A stretch of DNA of 12,189 bases from Alphaproteobacteria bacterium. GTDB lineage: Bacteria > Pseudomonadota > Alphaproteobacteria > Rhizobiales > Rhizobiaceae. The position numbers and the translations under genes are program-made. The notes under the pieces are model-generated. The model saw only the letters and a program-made list of their open reading frames with translations. It searched no databases and was not told the origin of the DNA. Positions 1 through 6,057 of the stretch are shown here, piece by piece. Every line of letters starts with the position of its first letter. The stretch's first letter is position 1. The stretch is taken from assembly GCA_017308345.1 (NCBI GenBank), contig JAFKFE010000227.1, forward strand, positions 1-12,189. The letters are read 5' to 3'.

Positions 1-2590
1 CATGATAACTGTCGCTTTCGCCTGACGAGCCGCGATCGGCCACGTCGAAATCGGTGCGGCTGTAGCCGGCCAGAAGGCCGAGCCGCCATGTCTCGAACGC
101 AACGCCATCCGCGCCGATGAAGAACCCGCCGGTCGAGCGGCTGAGGCGGGCCGAATTGCCGTCGTCTCCGGCGTGGCCCCAGGAGCCGAAGCCCTGCCCC
201 CAGACCGCCAGTCGATCGGTGGTCGCGGGCACGAGATCCGGGCCGCCGGAGGCATAGCTCATGACCGGCAGTCCGGTCGCGCCGGCGGTGTCGAAGGCCG
301 AGCGCAGCCGCTCTGTCGCGGCATCGCGCACGAAGTGGCTGTCCTCGACCAGGGCGGAGGCTACGGAGGCGTGTATCTCGCCCGAGAGCTGGTCGAGAGC
401 CGATTGGACCGACGCGGTGTCGAGCTGGCTCACCGCGTTGAGCAGCGGGCTCGACAGCGGCAGGCTGTCCAGCCCGCCGCCGACGGCTTTCTGGTTCGGG
501 GTCGCGCCGATCGAACCGAACGCCAGGTCGCTGCGCGTGACGTCGAGATCGGCCGCGCTTGCGTCGTAATCCAGCGTGAAGGACAGGAACGGCGTCGACA
601 GCGGCGCGCCTTGCGTCAAATCGCTGAAGGTTCCGGTCAATCCGCTGGCCGCGGTGAGGATGGTATAGCGGGTGCCCACGACATAGGTGCCGGGCGCATT
701 CAGGACCTCGACGCCCGTGGCGGCGATCCTGTCGCCCTGCCCGGCGGCGTCGACCTCGACCTCGTAAGTCGATCCCGCCTTGAACTCGATATCGCCGGCG
801 ACGTTGAGGGGGCCGATCGAATTGCCGGGCGCCACCGTCCCCGCCACGACCGTATCGCCGACCGTGCCGCCGCCCTGCAGCCGGCCGGCGGCAAGAACGT
901 CGAGCGCCCCGCCGAGCGAGCCGTTGACCGCCAGCGTGCCGCCCTCGACGGTGGTGGCGCCCGTGAAGCCCGCCGAACTGCCGGTGAGGTTGGTGAAGCC
1001 GGCCAGCTGGCGCACGCTGCCGTCGCCGCTCAGCGGGGTGGCGAAATCGTAGCTCGCGCTGGTGTGGTTGAACACCAGGGTGCCGGAGCCCTGGCCGAAC
1101 GTCACCTGGCCCGCGCTCAGGGTGCCCGCCGCGGTCGCGGCGTCGCCGGCCGCGGCGCCGATGTTGACCGTTCCCGTCGAACCGGAAGCGGAGGCGATGG
1201 TAAGGGTAGTGCCGACATCGACCAAGGCCCCGTTGCGCACGGTTAGCGTCCCGTTGCCGGCATTGGCGACATTAACGGCGCCGTCGACGGTCCACGAGGA
1301 CCCGGCGCCATCCAACGTAACCGTGCCGGTCGAGCCACCCAAATAGCCGATATATCCAAAGGCGCTACTGACCGCGCCGCCGTTCTGGACGGTCAACGAG
1401 CCGGTGCCGAGAAGGCCCACATAGAGAGACCCGGAATTGATCCAGGACGAGCCGGCGCCTTCCACCGTTACGGTGCCGGTCGAGGCGTTGCCGATCGCGC
1501 CGATGATGTTGCTCACCGCGCCGCCGTTATGGATAGTCAGGGCGCCGGTGCCGAAATTGCCGACCCAGAGGTTGCCGGAATTGGTCCAGGACGAATTTGC
1601 GCCGTCGACTGTGACCGTGCCGGACGAGCCTGGCTGGTCGCCGATAGAACCACTAGCATTGGTGACCGCACCCCCGCTCAGAATGTCGAGCGTGCCTTCG
1701 CCTTGTCTGCCGACGACGAGATCGCCGGAATTGGTCCAGGACGATCCGGCGCCTTCGACGGTTGCCGTGCCCGTGGAATCGGCGTTGATGCCGATCTGGC
1801 CCCCAACGTTGCTGACGCTGCCGCCATTCTTGATCGTCAAGGTGCCGGCGCCATGCACGCCAACATAGAGGTCGCTGGAGTTGTTCCATGAGGAGTCTGG
1901 GCCATCGACCGTCGCGACACCGATAGAGCCGTTTTCGACCCCGATCAGACCTAACGTGTCACTGACGGTAGCGCCGCCCTGAATCTCCAGCGCGCCGTTG
2001 CCGCTCGATCCCACGGACAGGTTGTTGGTGCTGCTGAACGACGAGCCTGGCCCTGTTACGGTCAGCTTGCCCGTCGAACCCACGGCGGCCGCTATAAAGG
2101 TGAAATTACCGCTGGCCGACGCGCCGCCCTCGATGGTCAATGTGCCGTTGCCGAAGTCGCCGATATAGAAGTTGCCGGCGCTGGTCCAATCCGAGCCGGC
2201 GCCCGACACGGTCGCGGCGCCCGTGGAGCCGCTGTCGGATGCGATGTGGCTGTCGAAATTGGCGAGTGTTCCGCCGTTCCGGATGGTCAGGTCACCCACG
2301 CTCCCGAACAGCCCGACAAAGACGTTCCTTGCCTGGGCGCCGGCGGTTCCGATCACCGTCGGGTTTGGGGTGACGGTGTGTATCGTGACGTCGGTGGCAG
2401 AGGCCGGCACCCCGGCCGACCAGTTGGCGCCGGTGAACCAGTCGTTGGACGTTGCGCCGTTCCAGTCCGTCGCCAGGGCGGGCGCGGCACCCGCGAACAC
2501 CAGCCCGAGAACCGCGATCGAGGAACCGCCGCGCAGAGCGTGCAGAAGTGGCGCCGGCCCGCGGCGCGCAACTTTGATTGATCCGACCAA
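1..2590 (-). CDS. Autotransporter (type V secretion) with T5SS/PEP-CTERM-type passenger repeats, C-terminus beyond window
   Basis: The reading frame is open from 2590 to the left edge (863 codons) with no internal stop. The upstream in-frame TGA leaves few possible starts. I chose TTG at 2590 because GGGGA lies 7 nt before it. Residues 1-40 form a signal peptide: a basic n-region (KVARR), a hydrophobic core (IAVLGLVFAG) and an APALA cleavage site before TDWNG. Residues about 85-460 carry eight repeats with the cores G-x-G-T-L-T-I-x-N-G-G and G-A-G-S-S-W-T-N-S-G, matching what I recall of the T5SS/PEP-CTERM-associated repeat (TIGR04393). About residues 535-570 contain a beta-strand repeat (GATTVEGGTLAVNGSLGG), followed by APGNSIGPLNVAGD, typical of autotransporter passengers. 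A helical linker (QLSGEIHASVASAL) precedes the barrel, which starts near residue 795 (VWGQGFGSWG, then FIGADG and GLLAGYSRTDF). The product should be exported by Sec and inserted in the outer membrane, displaying the passenger outside. Its ligand or activity is unknown. Confidence 0.9.
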   Translation of the reverse strand, partial: MVGSIKVARRGPAPLLHALRGGSSIAVLGLVFAGAAPALATDWNGATSNDWFTGANWSAGVPASATDVTIHTVTPNPTVIGTAGAQARNVFVGLFGSVGDLTIRNGGTLANFDSHIASDSGSTGAATVSGAGSDWTSAGNFYIGDFGNGTLTIEGGASASGNFTFIAAAVGSTGKLTVTGPGSSFSSTNNLSVGSSGNGALEIQGGATVSDTLGLIGVENGSIGVATVDGPDSSWNNSSDLYVGVHGAGTLTIKNGGSVSNVGGQIGINADSTGTATVEGAGSSWTNSGDLVVGRQGEGTLDILSGGAVTNASGSIGDQPGSSGTVTVDGANSSWTNSGNLWVGNFGTGALTIHNGGAVSNIIGAIGNASTGTVTVEGAGSSWINSGSLYVGLLGTGSLTVQNGGAVSSAFGYIGYLGGSTGTVTLDGAGSSWTVDGAVNVANAGNGTLTVRNGALVDVGTTLTIASASGSTGTVNIGAAAGDAATAAGTLSAGQVTFGQGSGTLVFNHTSASYDFATPLSGDGSVRQLAGFTNLTGSSAGFTGATTVEGGTLAVNGSLGGALDVLAAGRLQGGGTVGDTVVAGTVAPGNSIGPLNVAGDIEFKAGSTYEVEVDAAGQGDRIAATGVEVLNAPGTYVVGTRYTILTAASGLTGTFSDLTQGAPLSTPFLSFTLDYDASAADLDVTRSDLAFGSIGATPNQKAVGGGLDSLPLSSPLLNAVSQLDTASVQSALDQLSGEIHASVASALVEDSHFVRDAATERLRSAFDTAGATGLPVMSYASGGPDLVPATTDRLAVWGQGFGSWGHAGDDGNSARLSRSTGGFFIGADGVAFETWRLGLLAGYSRTDFDVADRGSSGESDSYH
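1200..2340 (-). repeat. Eight passenger repeats of about 50 residues inside the autotransporter
   Basis: Taking the Thr position of the G-x-G-T-L-T-I core as anchor, units fall at codons starting at 2293, 2143, 1993, 1843, 1693, 1543, 1399 and 1249 (residues 100, 150, 200, 250, 300, 350, 398, 448). The spacing is 150 bp in six of seven steps and 144 bp once. The first unit has Asp at the anchor. The units are similar as protein but clearly diverged as DNA, so this is an old, selected protein repeat rather than a recent tandem duplication. The pattern suggests regular rungs of a beta-helix or beta-solenoid passenger. Confidence 0.85.
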
Positions 2591-2597
2591 ATCCCGA

Positions 2598-2602
2598 TCC
2601 CC
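2598..2602 (-). promoter_or_regulatory. Ribosome binding site that supports the TTG start of the autotransporter
   Basis: On the minus strand GGGGA stands 7 nt before TTG at 2590. No ATG or GTG is available between the in-frame stop TGA (about 2612) and the signal peptide. This site therefore decides the start. A CTG further inside is a weaker alternative. Confidence 0.55.
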
Positions 2603-2679
2603 AGGGCCAGCTCACGGCCTGCGCCGATTTTTGTGGCGACCTTACCGGGGCGGTCCCGACCGGCAAGGCGAGCGAAAGG

Positions 2680-2710
2680 GAATGAGACGGTCCGTCAAAA
2701 GAATGAGACG
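2680..2710. promoter_or_regulatory. Two 10-bp direct repeats 21 bp apart, candidate regulator site
   Basis: GAATGAGACG occurs at 2680-2689 and again at 2701-2710. The 21-bp offset is two helical turns, so both copies face the same side of the DNA. They lie about 90-120 bp upstream of the autotransporter start, where an activator would bind. Tandem direct half-sites are the usual layout of AraC-family targets, and an AraC-family gene is the immediate upstream neighbour. That link is inference. Confidence 0.35.
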
Positions 2711-2831
2711 CCTTGCAAATCCAGGCCGGCGAGGCGAGCGTCCATTGAAGGGCGGAGCGGTGGAGATTGCCGGAGCGCGGCGGTGTTGCTCCCTTCCTCT
2801 CCAAGCAAGCGCGGGCCAACCGGTTGTCTAC

Positions 2832-2867
2832 AGCGCGTCGCGATCTTTCAGATTCGCTCCACGCGCT
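2832..2867. repeat. Palindromic intergenic element
   Basis: The outer arms AGCGCGT (2832-2838) and ACGCGCT (2861-2867) are perfect inverted copies. The inner part GCGATCT / AGATTCGC pairs with a single bulged base around a short loop. It sits 18 bp from the next palindrome. Sequences of this type recur in Mesorhizobium intergenic regions as far as I recall; this cannot be verified here. Confidence 0.5.
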
Positions 2868-2885
2868 TCAGATTTTTGATTTTTG

Positions 2886-2933
2886 GCATGTCTTTGTCCC
2901 GAAACCGGTTCCCCTTTCGGGAGGCATGCTTTA
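2886..2933. repeat. Palindromic intergenic element whose end supplies the AraC gene stop codon
   Basis: Nested inverted arms GCATG (2886-2890) / CATGC (2925-2929) and CCCGAAA (2898-2904) / TTTCGGG (2915-2921) surround CCGGTTCCCC. The element belongs to the same broad family as the palindromes at 4094-4143 and 10712-10757 (GAAAACCG-C/G-TTC core). The TTA that follows the right arm is the TAA stop of the AraC gene on the minus strand. In RNA the hairpin could act as a weak terminator or a 3' stabiliser. Confidence 0.6.
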
Positions 2934-4001
2934 GGCCGCCGCTGCATCCTCGCCGTGGAGCCAGCGCCCCATGGTCCTGAAGGCCCGATCGACGGCCAGT
3001 TCGGTCACATCCGGCTCCCCGCTGATGGAAGCGATGCGCAATTCGGTCGGCGACATTCCGTGGGCCTGGCGAAAAGCCCGGTTGAAGGCCGAGACATTGC
3101 CGAAGCCGCATCGGTCGGCGACGGCGCTGATGCGCTCATGAGCGTGCGCCGGGTCGATGATGATCCGATAGGCGCGCGCCAGCCGCCGCCGCTGGATATA
3201 CAGGGTGACGCCGCCCAATTGTTCGAACATGCGATAGAGCTTCGCCCGCGACACGCCGAGCTTCTTGCACAGGAATTCCGGCCCCATCCATGGATCATGG
3301 AGATTGGCGTCGATCACCTTCCGGCAGGCTCTGAGCGAGGCGCCGGCGGCGACCCGGGCGATCAGGTCGCGCCCATCGCTCGATGCTCCCGCGAACGCCG
3401 CGACCATGGCCGCCGTTCCCTGCGCGGCTGCGTGAATGTCGGGCAGCGCCAGCGAGGGAGCCTGCGCGTGGAGCTGGCGCATGTGAGCGGCAAGCATCGC
3501 GTTCAGCGCGCTGGCCCTCGGCAGGACCCTGCCGTGGAGCGCGTCGAGATCGGCAATGTGCGGCTCCAGCAACGCCCTTGGCAAAACGAGCGTCAGGCTC
3601 TTGTAGTCCGACGAGCGCAACGCGCTGCGGCGCGTCATGTCGAGGATGCACAGGTCGCCGGTGTTGACCTCGCTCGCGCGCCCCTCGATGTCGAGGCCGA
3701 ACCCGCCCTGCGAATGCAGCGTGAGGCTGATGTGGTCGATGTTGCTGCGCGCGATCGTGCGCGCCGTGCGCTCAAGGGTCTCCGCCGAGGAGTAGCCATC
3801 GATGATGACGACGTTCGCCAGATTGTAGCTCGTCAACCCCGCGCTGAACGACGAACGGTCGGCCGGGCTTTCGGCATCCATCTCATAAAGCGGGGCGTGG
3901 CCCGACCGCCAAAGTTCGAACTCGCGCGGGTTGCTGCCTCTGATGGACAGGCTGAGCCGGTTCGGCGGCCGGCGGATTTCTCGTGACGCTATGGACCCCA
4001 T
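2931..4001 (-). CDS. AraC-family transcriptional regulator
   Basis: This 356-residue protein should be a DNA-binding regulator. The N-terminal part (about 25-220) resembles the sensor domain of the FeaR/AraC_binding_2 type, with strands such as HISLTLHSQGGFGLDI and GDLCILDM. The C-terminal part (about 225-325) is a double helix-turn-helix AraC domain: the first HTH is near 242-262 (LCKKLGVSRAKLYRMFEQLG), the second near 291-312 (ISAVADRCGFGNVSAFNRAF), ending in the family signature GMSPTELR. A tail of about 30 residues follows. The ATG at 4001 has GGAG 11 nt upstream, a slightly long spacing. The gene reads toward the autotransporter 340 bp downstream and is divergent from the GNAT gene. The effector is unknown; control of the autotransporter is a reasonable guess from position only. 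Confidence 0.92.
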   Translation of the reverse strand: MGSIASREIRRPPNRLSLSIRGSNPREFELWRSGHAPLYEMDAESPADRSSFSAGLTSYNLANVVIIDGYSSAETLERTARTIARSNIDHISLTLHSQGGFGLDIEGRASEVNTGDLCILDMTRRSALRSSDYKSLTLVLPRALLEPHIADLDALHGRVLPRASALNAMLAAHMRQLHAQAPSLALPDIHAAAQGTAAMVAAFAGASSDGRDLIARVAAGASLRACRKVIDANLHDPWMGPEFLCKKLGVSRAKLYRMFEQLGGVTLYIQRRRLARAYRIIIDPAHAHERISAVADRCGFGNVSAFNRAFRQAHGMSPTELRIASISGEPDVTELAVDRAFRTMGRWLHGEDAAAA

Positions 4002-4029
4002 CGGATCGCTTGCTCCAGGCTACGGGCGC

Positions 4030-4081
4030 TAGAGCCGGATGATTTCAGGTCGAATCGACCTGAAATCTGAATCCGGCTCTA
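4030..4081. repeat. Large palindromic element between divergent genes
   Basis: The outer arms AGAGCCGGAT (4031-4040) and ATCCGGCTCT (4071-4080) are perfect inverted copies, extended by a T/A pair. Inside them lie 13-bp perfect arms GATTTCAGGTCGA (4041-4053) and TCGACCTGAAATC (4055-4067) around a single A, with only TGA unpaired on the right. Almost the whole 52 bp can thus form one hairpin or cruciform. I recall this as a dispersed Mesorhizobium repeat. It lies 28 bp upstream of the AraC start. Confidence 0.75.
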
Positions 4082-4093
4082 AATCAAAGAGAT

Positions 4094-4143
4094 AGAGCAT
4101 GATGTCGTCCGAAAACCGCTTCACACTTTTCGGCATCATGCTC
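4094..4143. repeat. Palindromic element directly before the GNAT ribosome binding site
   Basis: The outer arms GAGCATGATG (4095-4104) and CATCATGCTC (4134-4143) are perfect inverted copies. The inner arms CGAAAA (4110-4115) and TTTTCG (4127-4132) enclose CCGCTTCACAC. Five bases on the left (TCGTC) are unmatched. The right arm ends two bases before the AAGGAG Shine-Dalgarno site of the GNAT gene (4145-4150), so if transcribed it would place a stable hairpin next to the ribosome site. The core ACCGCTTCAC-x-CTTTT is shared with 10731-10745. Confidence 0.75.
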
Positions 4144-4158
4144 CAAGGAGACAAATGA

Positions 4159-4458
4159 ATGGCTGACCAACTGCCCCAGATCGAACTGGAGGACCACGGC
4201 TCCAAGGGCCGCTACGTGCTGCGCGGTCCCGGCGGCGCCGAGGCCGAGATGACGTTCACCAAGATCGGCGAGCATCAGCTCATCATCGATCACACCGAGG
4301 TGCCGGACGTCTTTCGCGGCCAGGGCGCCGGGCTCCGGCTCGTGACCCGCGCGGTCGAGGATGCGCGCGCCGCCGGCAAGAAGATCATCCCGCTCTGCCC
4401 CTTCGCCAACGCCCAGTTCCGCCGTCATCCGGAATGGGCGGACGTGCTGAAGCAGTAG
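4159..4458 (+). CDS. Small GNAT-fold N-acetyltransferase, YjdJ/NATD1 type
   Basis: The 99-residue product matches the short Acetyltransf_CG (PF14542) branch of the GNAT superfamily, which is normally about 90-110 residues, so it looks full length. Visible features are the beta-strands AEMTFTKIGEHQLIIDHTEV and the acetyl-CoA loop RGQGAG (about residues 53-58) followed by the helix LRLVTRAVEDARAAG. The C-terminal strand is KKIIPLCPFANAQFRRHPEW. The family end signature (C-P-F, then the H-P-E-W block) is present. It is presumably a cytosolic acetyl-CoA-dependent transferase; substrates of this branch are poorly known. The ATG at 4159 has AAGGAG 8 nt upstream. An ATG at 4155 is out of frame and stops after three codons. 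The gene is alone on its strand here and is followed by mosaic repeats. Confidence 0.9.
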   Translation: MADQLPQIELEDHGSKGRYVLRGPGGAEAEMTFTKIGEHQLIIDHTEVPDVFRGQGAGLRLVTRAVEDARAAGKKIIPLCPFANAQFRRHPEWADVLKQ

Positions 4459-4466
4459 CATCCTTT

Positions 4467-4516
4467 CCTTCCCCCCTTGTGGGGAAAGGTGGCCGCGAAG
4501 CGGCCGGATGAGGGGG
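4467..4516. repeat. Mosaic intergenic repeat, left copy
   Basis: The copy starts with the stem TTCCCC (4469-4474) / GGGGAA (4481-4486), continues as AAGGTGG, then a perfect hairpin GGCCGC-GAA-GCGGCC (4491-4505), and ends GGATGAGGGG. It lies just after the GNAT stop codon and is inverted relative to the copy at 4552-4621. The flanks (AAGGTGG and ATGAGGGG) are shared with that copy, while the hairpin differs. The hairpins may also act as a terminator for the GNAT gene, although no T-run follows. Confidence 0.65.
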
Positions 4517-4551
4517 CTCCAAGGGACGCCAACGTCTCACTCCGCTGGAAC

Positions 4552-4621
4552 ACCCCTCATTCGTCTCGGCGCTATCGCGCCGATCCACCTTCTCCCACAG
4601 GGGGCCCACAGGGGGAGAAGG
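4552..4621. repeat. Mosaic intergenic repeat, inverted right copy with 11-bp tandem duplication
   Basis: Read on the minus strand this has the same frame as the left copy: GAGAAGGTGG, a perfect hairpin CGGCGC-GATA-GCGCCG (4567-4582), then AATGAGGGG. The hairpin sequence differs from the left copy but keeps full pairing. The outer part contains CCCACAGGGGG twice in tandem (4594-4604 and 4605-4615). The two copies flank about 35 bp of unrelated sequence. Confidence 0.65.
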
Positions 4622-4714
4622 AAAAGAGCCGGTTTGGCATTTGCGCAGCTTGGCCATCTTGCCTAAGTTGACGGTTCGCTTGGACGACACCTGTCGTCCC
4701 GCCCTTCACTCGAA

Positions 4715-5785
4715 ATGGCTTCCCTGATGACCGATACCGATTTGATCCCCGTTTTCGACGGCCATAACGACACGCTTCTGCGGCTCTACCAGTCGAAGGA
4801 AGCCGACGTCGAAAAGCTGTTCATCGAGGGGACGCCGGGCGGCCATATCGACCTGCCGCGCGCCAGGAAGGGCGGCTTTGCCGGCGGCATGTTCGCGATC
4901 TTTCCGCCGCCGGTCGAAAAATCGAAGCGCAGCGCCGTGCCACCGGCGCCGAGCGACAACGAGCCGCTGCCGCCGGAACTGCCGCAGGCCGAGGCGATCA
5001 CCTCGACCATCGGCATGGCTTCGATCCTGTTCCGGCTGGAGCGCGCCGGCGCGCTGACCGTCTGCCGCAGCGCCGGCGATGTGCGCGACGCGATGGCCAA
5101 AGGCTCGATCGCCGCGGTGTTCCACATCGAAGGCGTCGAGGCGATCGACCCCGAGCTTGCCATGCTCGATGTGCTTTATGCTGCCGGCCTGCGCTCGCTG
5201 GGCATCGTCTGGAGCCGTCCGAACGCCTTCGGCAACGGCGTGCCGTTCCGCTTCCCATCGTCGCCCGACACCGGGCCCGGCCTCACCGATGCCGGCAAGG
5301 CGCTGGTCAAGGCCTGCAACAAGCTGAAAATCATGATCGACCTTTCGCATCTCAACGAGAAGGGCTTTCGCGATGTCGCGGGCTTGAGTGATGCGCCGCT
5401 GGTCGCGACCCATTCCAACGTGCATGCGATCTGCGGCCATTCGCGCAACCTGACCGACTGGCAGCTCGGCGCGATCCGCGAATCGGGCGGCATGGTCGGC
5501 CTCAACTTCGCCACCGGCTTCCTGCGCGACGACGGCCGCATGAATGCCGACACCAGCATCGACATCATGGTGCGCCACATCGACTCGCTGCTTCAGGCGC
5601 TGGGCGAGGACGGCGTGGGTCTCGGCTCGGATTTCGACGGCGCCATGATCCCGGCACCGATCGGCGACGTCGCCGGCCTGCCCAAGCTGATCGACGCGCT
5701 CGCGGCTCGCGGCTTCGGGCGCGCGCTGATCGAGAAGATCGCCTATCGGAACTGGCTGAGCGTGCTGGAGCGCACAATAGGGTAG
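4715..5785 (+). CDS. Peptidase M19 (renal dipeptidase type) metallodipeptidase
   Basis: The 356-residue product is a TIM-barrel zinc dipeptidase of family M19. All expected metal ligands are visible with family spacing: His17 and Asp19 in DGHND, bridging Glu139 in FHIEGVEA, His212 in DLSHLN and His233 in THSN. Arg244 (SRNLTD) and Asp306 (GSDFDG) match the substrate-binding Arg and catalytic Asp of the family. There is no signal peptide, so it should be cytosolic, unlike the GPI-anchored animal enzymes. It would cleave dipeptides, possibly including D-amino-acid or dehydro forms; the actual substrate is unknown. The start is uncertain: ATG at 4715 and ATG at 4727 both lack a clear Shine-Dalgarno site. 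The gene converges on the 87-aa orphan with only 6 bp between stop codons. Confidence 0.93.
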   Translation: MASLMTDTDLIPVFDGHNDTLLRLYQSKEADVEKLFIEGTPGGHIDLPRARKGGFAGGMFAIFPPPVEKSKRSAVPPAPSDNEPLPPELPQAEAITSTIGMASILFRLERAGALTVCRSAGDVRDAMAKGSIAAVFHIEGVEAIDPELAMLDVLYAAGLRSLGIVWSRPNAFGNGVPFRFPSSPDTGPGLTDAGKALVKACNKLKIMIDLSHLNEKGFRDVAGLSDAPLVATHSNVHAICGHSRNLTDWQLGAIRESGGMVGLNFATGFLRDDGRMNADTSIDIMVRHIDSLLQALGEDGVGLGSDFDGAMIPAPIGDVAGLPKLIDALAARGFGRALIEKIAYRNWLSVLERTIG

Positions 5786-5791
5786 GCGCGA

Positions 5792-6055
5792 CTACTGGCC
5801 GAAGCCCATGCGCTTCAGCCATTCCTTGCCGACGCCGCGGTCGCGGATGATCGGCAAGGGGTTTTCCGCGTCGAGCCGGGCGCAGATGCGGTAGACCTCC
5901 AGCGTCTCGGCATTCATCTCGCCGCGCTTGTAGAAGTACATGGCGGCCGCGTAACGGGTGCGTCCCGACCACATCTCGCCGAGCGGCGTGTTGACGAGCT
6001 GCCACTGCTCGGCGGCCTCCACTTCGGCTTCCAGCTTCTCGGCATCGCTTGCCAT
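5792..6055 (-). CDS. Small protein of unknown function, last gene of the GcvT operon
   Basis: I do not recognise this 87-residue protein. It is highly charged, with an acidic N-terminal helix (AEKLEAEVEAAEQW), then TPLGEMWSGRTRYAAAMYFY, a helix NAETLEVYRICARLDAENP and a basic end (KEWLKRMGFGQ). It has no signal peptide, membrane segment or cysteine pair motif. The start codon lies 2 nt after the GcvT stop codon with no strong ribosome site of its own, which implies translational coupling and a job tied to the upstream enzymes. A small accessory or regulatory subunit is possible, but no function can be assigned. A longer reading in another start would run through GcvT and is not credible. Confidence 0.8.
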   Translation of the reverse strand: MASDAEKLEAEVEAAEQWQLVNTPLGEMWSGRTRYAAAMYFYKRGEMNAETLEVYRICARLDAENPLPIIRDRGVGKEWLKRMGFGQ

Positions 6056-6057
6056 GG

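Larger units (their letters stand above)
2591..2930. other. Gene-free stretch between AraC regulator and autotransporter
   Basis: These 340 bases separate two genes transcribed leftward. I see no convincing gene on either strand: open frames here lack recognisable protein features. The stretch holds the autotransporter leader, a pair of 10-bp direct repeats (2680-2689 and 2701-2710), an imperfect longer direct repeat (2660-2674 against 2726-2740, 14 of 15 bases alike) and two palindromic elements (2832-2867 and 2886-2929). The autotransporter promoter probably lies here. A TTGACG is present on the minus strand at 2698-2693, but no good -10 box follows at normal spacing. Confidence 0.6.

Noticed and set aside
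173..1246. 357-codon open frame on the plus strand opposite the autotransporter
   Set aside because: Arg/Gly/Ala-rich translation without domains, antisense to a well-supported secreted protein; a typical high-GC shadow frame.
1200..2340. CRISPR-like or recent tandem DNA repeat
   Set aside because: The 150-bp periodicity is in protein motifs; the DNA of the units has diverged and the reading frame is continuous.
2883..3986. 367-codon open frame on the plus strand opposite the AraC gene
   Set aside because: The minus strand carries the complete AraC helix-turn-helix domain; the plus frame begins inside a palindromic repeat and has no recognisable fold.
4668..4696. Sigma-70 promoter for the dipeptidase (TTGACG with CTGTCG)
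   Set aside because: The -10 position does not resemble TATAAT, and the site is very close to the start codon.
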